Below the pieces are notes generated by a model that saw only the letters and a list, made by a program, of their open reading frames with translations, searched no databases and was not told where the DNA came from. A DNA stretch of 64,000 nucleotides from Manduca sexta (lineage: Eukaryota > Arthropoda > Insecta > Lepidoptera > Sphingidae): contig NC_051140.1 in NCBI RefSeq assembly GCF_014839805.1, positions 16,778,448 to 16,842,447 on the forward strand, given 5' to 3'. Below are positions 25,200 through 36,400 of the stretch, in pieces. The translations under genes were made by a program, and so were the position numbers. How positions within the stretch are numbered: the first letter of the stretch is position 1; the number at the start of each line of letters is the position of its first letter.

Positions 25200-25390
25200 T
25201 AGATATATAGCACATACTCACACACACCACCACCACATACTATGATCCTCAAAGGAGTAGGCACAGGTGTAATTAGTGTACTCACTTTTCGGACAATTCT
25301 GCCATACCGGGAGTTCAAACTCAAGACCTGAGCACTGTAACAGTAGCCGTAGCCTAATACAACAGCTATCTCATCCCTACAATATAGCGA
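25200..25390 (-). mobile_element. SINE family C, copy 2, tRNA-like head
   Basis: Reverse-complemented, it has a tRNA-like head with a B-box-like GAGTTTGAACTCC, then the GTCCGAAAAGTGAGTACACT and CACCTGTGCCTACTCC body. This matches the reverse-oriented copy at 31.5 kb with an internal deletion. Confidence 0.55.
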
Positions 25391-25814
25391 ATTATTACGT
25401 AATTACACAATATAAGTACACTTTTTGTAAGCTTAGTAAATAAATAAGTCAAAAAGCCAGTCTAATATATAAATAAATTTCTTTATCGCACAAGCGAACA
25501 AAGTTGCACTTATAATACGTTAAAACAATGCATAAGAATAATTGTTATTACTACTAAATTATTTATTAATTTAGAGTAGATCATACTAAAATTTTCCATT
25601 ATAAGAAAATATTCACAACTGAAGTTAGGTACAGTTGTATTAATGATCATCTTTAGATCCAATTAATTCTTGGCATATCCCGCTTTAGGGCGCCCATGCT
25701 GGAAGGTAAGTCCTCTATTGCCTTGAATTTAAAGATTGAGACATTTACTCATCAGAAGTCCTGTTGTCTCAATCAATAGTCTAGGAATCAGTCTAACAAG
25801 ATCCCATATATCGC
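25391..25814. other. Intergenic, nothing recognised
   Basis: AT-rich sequence without exon or repeat landmarks. Confidence 0.4.
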
Positions 25815-26062
25815 TTTTTTTTTCTACGAGTACGACAAAGTGAACCCACAGTGGAAGTTCTATACAATTTCGACTGACGAAAGATGATTATCCCTCGACA
25901 GTCGGCACAATTATGCCAGCCTGTTGGAATCGAATATATCCAGGCTGATCCCGGAACGCGACACACTTACGTGGGCCGCTATGTCGGGTTTTAACACCTT
26001 AAGTACGGTGGTCGCTATCCAGGCGGATATAAAATAGATCATACCACCAGCAAAATCCATAG
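25815..26062 (+). repeat. Interspersed repeat family E, copy 1
   Basis: Landmarks are GATGATTATCCCTCGACAGT, CAATTATGCCAGCCTG, GAACGCGACACACTTACGTG and CGGTGGTCGCTATCCAGGCG. The same order is found at 60.53-60.78 kb and, truncated, at 63.83-63.95 kb. No conserved coding frame; class unknown. Confidence 0.7.
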
Positions 26063-26197
26063 ATCCAATATAATTCCCACCAACTCTGTAATAGTCTTTG
26101 CACCTCGTGAGCGCCAACTTTAAGAGAATACCTGTAAGGTGTACATACTTCAACCATATTACAGTACCAGGATCCTCACGTGTTAGTTATTATTCTC

Positions 26198-26480
26198 CAC
26201 GCAAGCCTTCCATCCACACCAAATTTCGTCGAAATCTGTTGTGCGGTTTATTTTCTCCCCCCTTTAACTGCCCTAAGTTAGGGGTTAATAAAAATTAATA
26301 TGCCCCATTCATAATTAAGCTACAAGAAACATCCATGTCAAATTTCACAACAAATGGTTCGACGGTTTATCTTCATTCCCCTTTTAATTTCATTATTTAG
26401 GGGATAACAAAAAACTGAATACGTCATATTTATTTTTAAAACTGAATATAGTAGATACCCCCATACCAGATTTCATTATA
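26198..26480 (+). repeat. Retroelement-tail-like repeat with internal periodicity
   Basis: Two similar blocks follow each other: ACCAAATTTCGTCGAAATCT...TAGGGGTTAATAAAAA and TCAAATTTCACAACAAATGG...TAGGGGATAACAAAAA. They are about 110 bp apart. Such CAAATTTC-containing periodic tails are typical of insect RTE-like and SINE tails. Confidence 0.45.
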
Positions 26481-28009
26481 ATTATATTAGCTTTATTACT
26501 GCCTACTTTTAACAGAAGGTAATTAATTCTAAAATAAACCTGATCATAGATGATATATACCTATATATAGACCTAATAAATACCTATGTTCCCATATGGA
26601 ACAAATACTTTACAGCAAAATATAAAAATAACAGAACGGATATATAATAAAATGAACGGTGTATAGTATGCATTCGCCTATATTTTTAATGACAATTTCC
26701 ATTACTTTATTATTTTATGTCAATACATTTCAATATAATAAAGGCAAACGCGATAGAATGACTAAAGAAGAGATCTCTAGTTAGAGCTTAAAAACACTTG
26801 ATTTTCGGCATGTTAATTGTGCTTATTCACAATGACGTCAAAAGTACTCTAAACCAGTATGAGGAAATTAATTCAAATATAAAGGAAAATCGTACATTGT
26901 CTATTTTTAGGTCCTGCCTAGCCCCGTGATGTGCAGGCTTAAGTACTATTTAGTGCTAATGTAAGTGCTAGACATTACAAAATTGCTTCGAAATTCGCAA
27001 GCATTTAATGAGCGGCAATGCTACACAATGTTCTATTGTGCTCTTTATCCCGATTTCTTAGTTTGAATCTAGTAATGATGAAGCTTTAGCCTGCGTGTTC
27101 CTCACTTTACCGATTAATAAATTCTCAAAGTGGCTACTTACGCTGACTGATTCTGGGCGGTAGTGGTAATTGTAAGTTCCTCGCGATAACAATAAATATG
27201 TAGATAACGTCCCGTGACCATGAAAGCTGCAGATTTTGAAACGTCGAACTAGTTTTGTTTAAAAAATTAGATAATTTATTTTGTATATATTTATCACCCC
27301 ATTGGTTTGATGGCAGCGAACCTTGGTGTGGACTATGATATTCTAGATTTGAATCCCAGATCGCGAAACATGTATTTGTGCGTTTTTTCTATTTAAGTAT
27401 AACACTAAACACAACCAATATTAAAATACCCGATGCAACGTTGGGTTCGCAGCCTCTTGTCCCTTAAGACAGATATAAGATCGACGATATGGGGTTACCA
27501 CTCACTAGTAGAGCCCTGCCTGACCCTTTAGACGTGACGTGAGCTTATCTACCTACAGATATAAATAGTAAATTTTATATTAACATATTCTATGATCCAT
27601 GGTCTTTTCTTTTGTAGTTCGTAAGCTAATTACTAAAATCCTACACAGAAGTTTCATAGTATTGTTTGATTTCAAAATTTATTTCAATTTTGTTATGAGT
27701 TGCAACCGAGCTATTACCGAGACAAAATCAATACTTGCATCGCTGTAGACTTGTTTACAAGAGCCAATAAAACAACTAGGGAAATATCAACCAATCACGA
27801 GCTTTCCCTACATAAATTTTCCCCAGTGTCTGTATTCTGTACAGACTCGAGTGTGAAAAATCTTCGATGTCGAAAATCATTTTGATAGAAATTAGACATT
27901 GGAATAAACAAAAAACAGATCATACCGTAATAGGTAGCTACTAACTTGATGAATTTGCATAGTATGACTAGATGTAGCGAATATGAACATCCAGAACATG
28001 GTCTATCCG
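26481..28009. other. Intergenic; one tRNA-like SINE head
   Basis: At 27298-27366 a tRNA-like string (TTGGTTTGATGGCAGCG... then TAGATTTGAATCCCAGATC) suggests the head of a degenerate SINE. No gene recognised elsewhere. Confidence 0.4.
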
Positions 28010-28105
28010 TGTGCCAAATTTCATCAAAATCCGTTCAGCTTTTTATGCGTTTACTTCTAAGAAGCGTACAAACTTTGACATTGTTAATATTAGTAAGAAG
28101 TAAGA
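28010..28105 (+). repeat. Interspersed repeat tail (CCGTTCAGC module), second copy
   Basis: GTGCCAAATTTCATCAAAAT, CCGTTCAGC, TGCGTTTACTTCTAAGAAG, then TTAATATTAGTAAG. This is the same type of tail as 14820-14945. Confidence 0.55.
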
Positions 28106-28309
28106 TAAGATAGTAAGATATTATTTTGCGCATAGAGTTGCGTACAATTTGTACACCATGTTGTCTACTAATTGTTGGCAGTATGGAATAATCTCCTAAA
28201 TAATAATGTACTTATTTATAAAAATAAAATATCTTTTCCTATGAAATTTATTTTTGTTAACTGTCTTACCTCACCCTAATAACCTTGGATATTAAAAATA
28301 CTAGGGGAC

Positions 28310-28690
28310 AATGACATATGCTTAGTTTAGATCGTTCTCTGTTTGGGGACACTTAGGGGGAGACCAGGGGAAGTAATTTGTGGCACTTTCTCGCCCTAGT
28401 GGACAGTGGGAAGAATTTTGTTGCACTATCTCCCACTGAAAGACAAAGAGAAAAAATTCTTGCAATGTCCCCCAGTAGGAGACATCAAACCTTTTTTCTT
28501 ATGCACTGGAGAATAAAATGAGAGGGTATAATCGCACTCTCCGGGCTGATACGAACTGAGGAAAAAATCGTAATATCGCTTGGAGACCTGGGATTTGAAC
28601 CCAGAACCTCGGAGCGCTCTCGTATAGCGCACGTAATACGTAATAATTACGCCACTGAGGCACTCAAAAAGTCTACACTTGTGATTTTCC
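28310..28690 (-). mobile_element. tRNA-derived SINE-like element
   Basis: On the minus strand GCCTCAGTGGCGTAATTATT is followed by GAGGTTCTGGGTTCAAATCC, resembling a tRNA A box and B box. A non-tRNA body continues to about 28320. The spacing and lack of a cloverleaf exclude a functional tRNA gene. The frame across it is not a gene. Confidence 0.5.
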
Positions 28691-30044
28691 GATTCAGAAA
28701 TCAAACCTAGCACGTCGAAGGTTTCACATCTCAAGTTAAAAATTAGAAAAAAATGTGACAAGATATTACTTTTACTAATTATACAATCAATACTTAAAAG
28801 TGAGTTCACACAATTAAATATTTTTTTGTTTCAATCTTCCTACACCTAAACTCGAGACAATTATCTACGAATCTAAAAGTTTTGTCTTCGCTGGAGGATC
28901 CTATCCGCGACCATTTTAAGCTCTTTTAGCCACTAGCCTACCAAGGCGTCAGAAGCCTACAGCAATAAATTCGGCAAAACTATAAATTCGCCTGTTATGA
29001 AGGACCTATCTAGAAATACACATTTAATTATTTTATAGAATGTTCTGGAATATGCTGACCTGATTGCGAAATACAGGTACTACCAAATTTCTAGGAACTG
29101 TGGAAATTCGACCAATAGCGCGAGGGCTATTTGCACAGAGACGGAACATACGAGAGGAAACGAGATGCAATTTATATTAGGGAACGGGATACCAGCCCTC
29201 ACGCTGATTCATCAAAATATAGTTTTTATTTGACAAAACTATTCAAACGAAATTCAGACGAAATGTTATAGATTGGGACATTAATTTATCCTTTCTTTAG
29301 AAACATAAGTACATTTCTATCACAGCTGTCTCATATTATGATAGGATAGAGGTATATGTAAATATGACACCCGTGGATTTTAAAATCTTCATAAAATTAT
29401 CATGCGATGTTAAACGAGTTTATTTTTAAATAGTCAATAGATGAATAAAGTAAACAAAAAATAACTAGGCCATGGCTTATATTAAAAGTATTTAAAATAA
29501 AAATTGTATGAACACAGAAATAACTCACTGAATTAAGTAATGTTAGATATATGAATTACCATACCATTTGGTTAATATAACAATAAATGTTTTCTTTTTT
29601 AGAAAATTTTGTACGTTAGGCAATTATTGCAACATTTCATCAAAGTTCAGTATAATTCGATATCGAACTGTAAAAATAATGCAATGCATTTTAAATTTGT
29701 TTTATTTAAAACAGTTAACTTCATCGAAATAACTTGTAACATAACTTGGTTACTGTCACGATGCAAAACGGAAAAAAATACGATATTTCCAGAACGGCAG
29801 TGCTTTTGGAACCAGTCGAAAATGCAATTTCGTTATTCGTTGCAGACCCATAAAGTTTAGTAAAGGTTTACTAGAACTTTTGAAAACTACTTCGGTAGGA
29901 ACCAGGCTATGTTTGGCCACACTATCTTATTAAGTGGTTTCAAATAAACGATAAAGCAAAATCCTTATCAATTGTTATTTCGAAAACTTCTAATCAAGTC
30001 CAGTTTTCCTATAAAAATCCCAGTGATTTTATTATATTACACAT
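28691..30044. other. Intergenic, no gene recognised
   Basis: AT-rich with short frames only. Confidence 0.45.
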
Positions 30045-31030
30045 TGCCTGACGTTGGTATCCCAAAAATAAACCTTGAATCTGTGCAAGTGATTCCATTC
30101 GTCAGATTTTGCACACTGTGGAAAATCCACAACTGTGGAAACAAGATGATTGGTGCATCCTCAATGCAGGTATTGATCGGTGCTCTGCGGGAACATATAA
30201 AAGACCTCGCGTGGCCAGGTGCGTTACAGTGCTCGAAAAGAACCACGGCGTCGCGGATCGTCAGTGAAGACCATCACTTTTGCTGTCGGCATAATACTGG
30301 GAAATAATTGTGTCGACAGCAGAACTTATTGGCCGAGCACTGTGGAAGCACTGACACGCGACACAACACCTCTAAGTGCACGGCGCAGAAGACCAGACAG
30401 CCCCCCGCTGCAACATCATTGATCACGATCTGGCGAGCCCCCACGCTAGATGATGATCAACCAGTTGCCGCGCGCCCTGCTACTGCGCCGAGCCCTCAGA
30501 CTCCTGCAATCAATTGATTTGGCAGCACTGGCGCGCCTGCCTAGCGCTACGAAGACCTCCATACGAAGTGCTGGGCCCGCAGCCCGGACCAGACTTCAGC
30601 ACCGTGTCCACGTGCCTTCGCCACACGACCAGGGCTGCACCGAAGACCATTTGATTTAGCCGCACAGTTGTTGGGTGGCCCTCCAGATCTCAGTCACGTG
30701 GTCCGGCCTGAGTTCTGACCCAGCAGCTGTGTCCACGCTACACGACGAGGACCACATCACCAACGATTAAACCGAGCCTTCGTTGGTGACCTCTAACAAG
30801 GCGCAAATACAATGCCTGTTTCCATTGACTGTTCTTTAATTTAAGGAGACCTTGTGTAAGTAGTGGGGTTGGAGGCGGGGAAACTAGTCATCTTTGGGTG
30901 ATTCCTTTAATTAATAGAACGGAAAGATGAAAGCGGGCTTGACTTTAGAATAAGTTAGATTAAGATGGTGTACAAATAGGTTTAAGCAAAAAAATAAATA
31001 ATAAAAAAATAACAACGTGTCTTATTTTTG
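30045..31030 (+). mobile_element. LTR-like segment, copy 2 (putative solo LTR)
   Basis: ACATATAAAAGACC at about 30196 is followed by TTGCTGTCGGCATAA and GTCGACAGCAGAACTTATTG. A GC-rich tract with CCACACGACCAGGGC and a T-rich end near GTGTCTTATTTTTGTTATCA come next. The order mirrors 24.4-25.1 kb in the opposite orientation. Several short plus-strand frames (30219-30659) overlap in different frames and lack domains, as expected for non-coding GC-rich DNA. Exact LTR ends and a target duplication were not identified. Confidence 0.38.
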
Positions 31031-31504
31031 TTATCACTAAAAGTGTGAAGTCCTTAATACGAGAGTCTTAAATACATTCACTCATCAAACATATATAAAT
31101 AGAAATTGCATCATTACACATGTACATACCTACTTATTTTAATAATACAATGGATAGAATGTTAAACTAGAAATAAAATAGTCTACTACACAGTTTACAC
31201 CATTAGCTCCACAAACAGAAATTAAACACAATAATTCATCACTTACCACATACCGTTAATTTCAATTGCCTATAATGGTCCATTCCCAGGTCCGTCAATA
31301 GACCATAATATCTACTTACACGAGCTAAAATATTTATGGGTTGCCCTAACATGATTTTTCCCGAATTTAATTTTAATTCCATCTTCTAGCAATAGACTTG
31401 GCACAGTCGAATAAAACATTGGTGTTAAATAAAGGCAAGAGGCTAACAATGATAAAGCCTAAAATTATGTATTATGGTACCGATATGATGTTACAGATAT
31501 TATC
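31031..31504. other. Intergenic, nothing recognised
   Basis: AT-rich DNA without landmarks. Confidence 0.4.
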
Positions 31505-31775
31505 AACTTATGCACACACGCATTTTTTCCCAAAGAGGTAGGCAGAGGCACAATTAATGCACCCCATTTTTAGCTATGTATATTCCGTCCCATGATATGA
31601 TAGAGAGGGAACCTATCGTCATATCGGTTACAAAGAAATTTCGGCCTAATACTGAGCAGAACTCAATATCGCTTTTCCCGACCTGAAATTTTAACCTTTG
31701 ATTTGAGCGGAAGTCGAATCGCATATAATAGAGCAGTTACACAATGAGGTATTTCTCGGCTAAATGTTGGCAAAG
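31505..31775 (-). mobile_element. SINE family C, copy 3
   Basis: Reverse-complemented, it reads CTGCTCAGTATTAGGCCG, GATATGACGATAGGTTCCC, TCATGGGACGGAATA and TGCCTCTGCCTACCTC. This is the same body as at 45-180 and 48.96-49.10 kb, preceded by a degenerate tRNA-like head (GATTCGACTTCC). It is the most complete copy of this family here. Confidence 0.65.
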
Positions 31776-32515
31776 TGTTGCTTATGGGATAAATGTATTT
31801 GTTAACATCTGGGCGACACCTTAACATTGCCAACTACGATGGAGTTTGTTCTTTTCAACACAAAAGGCAAAGGTAAAGTAAAATCGACATTCATAATTAA
31901 AATATTTTTTATTATATTATTCGGAAGATATGGGTAACTTAAAATTATATTTTCTATAATTATGTGATATGGCTCCACTTTTAATATCTAAGTATTTCAA
32001 CTTAAACATTACCACATTAATATAAGTATTAATTAATTGACATAAGATAGATTATTGACTGAATGTGATTTCAATCTTACAACATTCTTTATGAACGCAG
32101 AATATAAAAATAATTTTAAATAATAACCGATTACATTAATATCTCGATTAAACAAATGTTTGCCATTTTCATCGATTTTCGATTCAATTTTAAAAACTTT
32201 TTTTTATAATACCTAATAAAATCGATAAAAATGTTTAGTAACAATAGTTTTACTGTAATGAGCATACCGTAGGCAGTGTTACACAAAAATGGGAACAAAA
32301 ATCTTAAGAACTATTTAATTCATTACTTTATTTATAATCATAATTAACATGATTATTTTTGTATCACGATATTATTTACATAATTATAATAAGCCTTTAA
32401 TTATTCTTCTACCTACTACAAATAGAAAAGTGAAAGCAATGAAAAAAGCATTCAACAGTCTAAACGTTTCGAAAACGAAACGCGAAGAATAAGGAAACTT
32501 TATTGTTGTGGTCCC
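31776..32515. other. Intergenic, nothing recognised
   Basis: Strongly AT-rich sequence. No exon or repeat landmark. Confidence 0.4.
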
Positions 32516-32740
32516 TCTTAGGAGTACAGAATGCTCATGCTCAGCAGTGGGACAGTATCAATAGTCCATATAACCCGATCCCTGCCGGCTTCCCTTTCAT
32601 AATTCATGTTAAATCTGATTATCATTAGGGTAATTTGCCGACCGTATTTATGCATATACCTATATGTTGTGTCGGGTTTGGAAAACTTCACCCTCCACCA
32701 CTGGAAAGTATGTTAATACAGGGCTGATATTATATTGTTG
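32516..32740 (+). mobile_element. SINE family B tail interrupted by repeat family F
   Basis: CCTCTTAGGAG...GCTCAGCAGTGGG is the left half of the SINE B tail, and TTAATACAGGGCTGATATTA at about 32712 is the right half. Between them lies 32553-32705, with AACCCGATCCCTGCCGGCTT and TTCACCCTCCACCACTGG, which also occurs on its own at 56.39-56.59 kb. The interruption shows that F inserted into B. Confidence 0.65.
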
Positions 32741-33453
32741 TGATATAAAATACGTCTGTTCAGACAGTGTTCAGTTCACTTGATTGGATTTAAAATTATT
32801 CCTATTAAACTCTACTATTTAATGGCTGTGCGAATTCTAGCGAATATTCGAATTATTTGAATTTTCAAATATCGACACAATTTATTCGATTTTAATTCCG
32901 ATCGCTATGAACACATGTTTTGCCCAATATTTTAACGTTCACAGGATTTGAATTTATTTAAATCAACATTAATTATTGAGAGAATTAAATTTTTTAATCG
33001 AAAATATATAAATACTGGAAGACTTTCAGTCTATATTTTATTATGTAATTTTTGTACATTGCATTCTTTTCGTTTTAAAACAATTTTCAAAGTTACTTCA
33101 TTACACGCTTACATTAATTAAATTATTTTTATTTAATTTTCTTCTATGATCGAAAATAGGAGATTTGACTACTAAAAATTATAATACAGTACGTAATTTT
33201 TTTAATTTTATGCAGTCAAGTACCCTATTTCTTCTTTTTATTATATCTTTCTTCCCTCTGTTACTAAAATCCACCAAAACCACCGAATAGTCATTGCCAT
33301 CAATGATGAAATTTGTCCATTTTAGCACACTACCTTGAACCGTGGTCCTCAAAAACGAGTTTGCATTAACCCATCCCATTATGTACTCATTCTATACACC
33401 TTTCAATTATTCACAAGGTGTGTTGACAATAATACATTTTCTTTCCCTTTAAC
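32741..33453. other. ABCG 3' flank
   Basis: AT-rich. A minus-strand AATAAA at 33128-33133 is a candidate polyadenylation signal about 320 nt past the stop. No other gene recognised. Confidence 0.4.
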
Positions 33454-36400
33454 TCAAGGCGTATTGGCAGTAACCTTGTGCCCCTTCATGCTCGTCCTGG
33501 CTTTGCTCTTAGCGTACTTACTGCAGTCAGCGACGAACGCGACAACAGCTATCAAAGCGAAGACCGCGTAGAACACCGCGAGGCATATGAGGAAGCTCTC
33601 CTCGTTGTGTTCCCAGATGTGGGAGGCGCGGAGGTACTCGTAGTTCGAGAGGACTTGAGTTCCGTTCGGCGGCGGGCACGGGGACTGGACTATTATGTCC
33701 TGGTAGGGTCTCTGTGGAAGAATATTAAATTTTGGAATTTTGTTTATCAAATTAATTGGTTATTTATTTGACAGGATTGGAAGTGATTGTGCTTTATATT
33801 GGTTGAGCTGTATGAAAAGTTACATGCCTAGTAACTGAAATGTGTTTTCATGAAAGAACGATACCATTCGGCCAAGAACGGTAATTTATGCTGAAGAAGT
33901 AGCTCATTTCACAGTCCTATCAAACTATAGATCCAATCTCAATCGTATCTATAACTGTATTTGTCTCATTAAAAACCTATTCTTATTGCCTCTAAGAATT
34001 CATCCGCTATAAGCATCAAAGAAAACCTTTAAAATCACCTAAAATCAATCAAACAAAACAAAACAACACCAACCTGTTTATTGGTACATCTGATCTCCTT
34101 ACTAATACTAGTTTTGAGCGCGACTTCGCTCAGCTCCTTTCGAAGCACTTCTGGCAGTGTCCACGTCGATGGCGACACATACTCCAGCCAGCGCAAGTAC
34201 TGCGGTATGTCTAATCGGTGTAACATCACGCCGTTCACTAGTGTGCTGAGGAGTAGGCAGAGACCCGCCAAAATAGCGGCCGTCTTCTCCATTGGTATTA
34301 GGAATATTAACGCCCGACACAGCATCTGTATGCTGATTAGATAGAGCACCATGTAACCTGAAAGAGAAATGGTATTGTTAAAGAATTTTGAAGTAATTTG
34401 ATATGACAGTAATTTGAAAGAAAAAAATCGAAGCTTAACCTGCGTCTAGTGGCAGAAGAAGCATTTTTCTGCCGTCAAGCAGCAGTGTGTACTGTGTAGT
34501 CACTGTTGTGTTCCCGATTGAAGGACATTGTAGCCAGCGTAACTACTGGATATAATAATACTTACCATCTAATGTCTCAGTATGGAGAGAGCAGTGGAAT
34601 ACCAAACGATACTTTGCAATTCAAGGTATTGGATGGTGTTTCTACTGTTTATGGACGGTCGTATCGCTTAACATCAGGCGAATGTCAAGCTCGTCTTGTC
34701 ATTCATAGCAATAAAAAACAAAGAAGTAGGGAACCTATCAGAACTTACCCAACCGATATGGTGATTACAAACATAATAATTTTAAAGTATGCCAACATCT
34801 TATCATTTGATCATCTTTTAAATCTTTCAGTAGCTAAGAAGACTCAGACATACCTAAATAAATATAGAATCCGTCGAAGGAGCCAGGCGACTGCGCGTAC
34901 AGGCCGGTCATGGCGTAACTCGGCACCAGATACGCCAGCCACGTCAGCACCGATGACCATAACTCGAGGAATTGCTGTAAAAATAATGAGGGTTGTATTG
35001 TAAACCCTCTTCTAATCCGCAATTATCTACTGACATTTTCAATAAATGATTCCAATCGCTTTTTTCGAACTATATCAATAGAGGACTAATCAGGTCAAAG
35101 TTTCTTTTGACACATATAAATGAGTTATTTTGATTGGTTCATTCTCGGCATCGGATTGAAGATTGAAATTGGGCGCGTTTATTGACAATGGATGTTACCT
35201 GCATAGTGAATAAAGTGCAATACTTGTATGTCCATCTTAAACTCCTCCTTTCATATGCCTTTTCTGGCATCATATGCCTTTAAGCAACATTATAGGCTAA
35301 CAAGTTTAGATTTAGATATTATTAGTTCGGAGGACCAATTTGTGTTCGTAGGACCAAAATCAGCACATCTCTAACACTCTCCTACAGATTCTATAGTTAC
35401 TATTGCGTTATTAGAGATATAAACATTTAAGAATAAACGACCTAATAGGTCTAGAAAGTCACTGGAGACCGTTCTCAACAGGCTCATATTTAAATACTTG
35501 GAAGAGGCCTACACGCAACAGAGGATATGGAGATTATCATGGTGAGGAACTGGAAAGTCACTGGATTTCTACAGGTTTATCTTTAAATACTTGGAATAAG
35601 CCTATATGCAACAGGGGATATGCAGATTATCATGGTGACGAACTGGAAAGCCACTGGATTTCTACAGGTTCATCTTTAAATACTTGGAAGAGGCCGATAT
35701 GCAGATGAGCATGGTGAGCAACTGACATCGAAGAGTATGAAGACGGTGCGCGAGTAGAGGCCGGCGCGCACGTCGCGCTCCACGTGCGCGCGCGCGGCGG
35801 CGGCGTCGCGCGCGCCCCACAGCAGCACCGGCCACGCGCACGCGCACAGCGACGCGTAGTGGAACCCCACGCGGTCGTTCTGCGACAGCTGTAAGTATAA
35901 CATGACGAGTTTTTATTAAACAACTCAAGTGACCCGTTCAAATCAAAATTAATTGATTGTTTTGGCAAAAGTTTATTTGGTTACGCCTCTGGTGTTTCAG
36001 AATACTTATTTTTTGGGTTTTTAAGAAAAGTCCTTATTGCTGCTCATACCTTATTTTAAACGCTCCTTTTCCTCGACAAACATTTACGAATTTTGACTTT
36101 TTTCAAAAAGGATACAAAGGCAAACACACTTCACAATTTTGTTCACGAAGGGATAGGCAGGCCTGCAAGTAGTTGAACCGGTACTGGAACTTGGTACGTC
36201 ATAGATGTGCAGTATCGTATCGCGCAATACCACTACACAACCGAGGGAGTTCAAAATAATACAATGTGAAATATAAGTACAATACCTTAGCATCGGTGGT
36301 CGGCAGGTCCCAGAATATGGTGCCGGTGATGATGGACATAACGGCGGCTATCAGCACTCGGGTGATCACGTTCGACAGCGTCGTCATCTGCGTGTACACC

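Noticed and set aside
28555..28680. tRNA-like sequence on the minus strand
   Set aside because: A- and B-box-like strings exist but spacing and stems do not make a cloverleaf, and it continues into a SINE-like body.
30219..30659. Several overlapping plus-strand frames of 67-69 codons
   Set aside because: They lie in different frames with no domains or splice support. GC-rich LTR-like DNA explains them.
34506..35003. 165-codon plus-strand frame
   Set aside because: It spans a reverse family A repeat and the antisense of ABCG exon 14.
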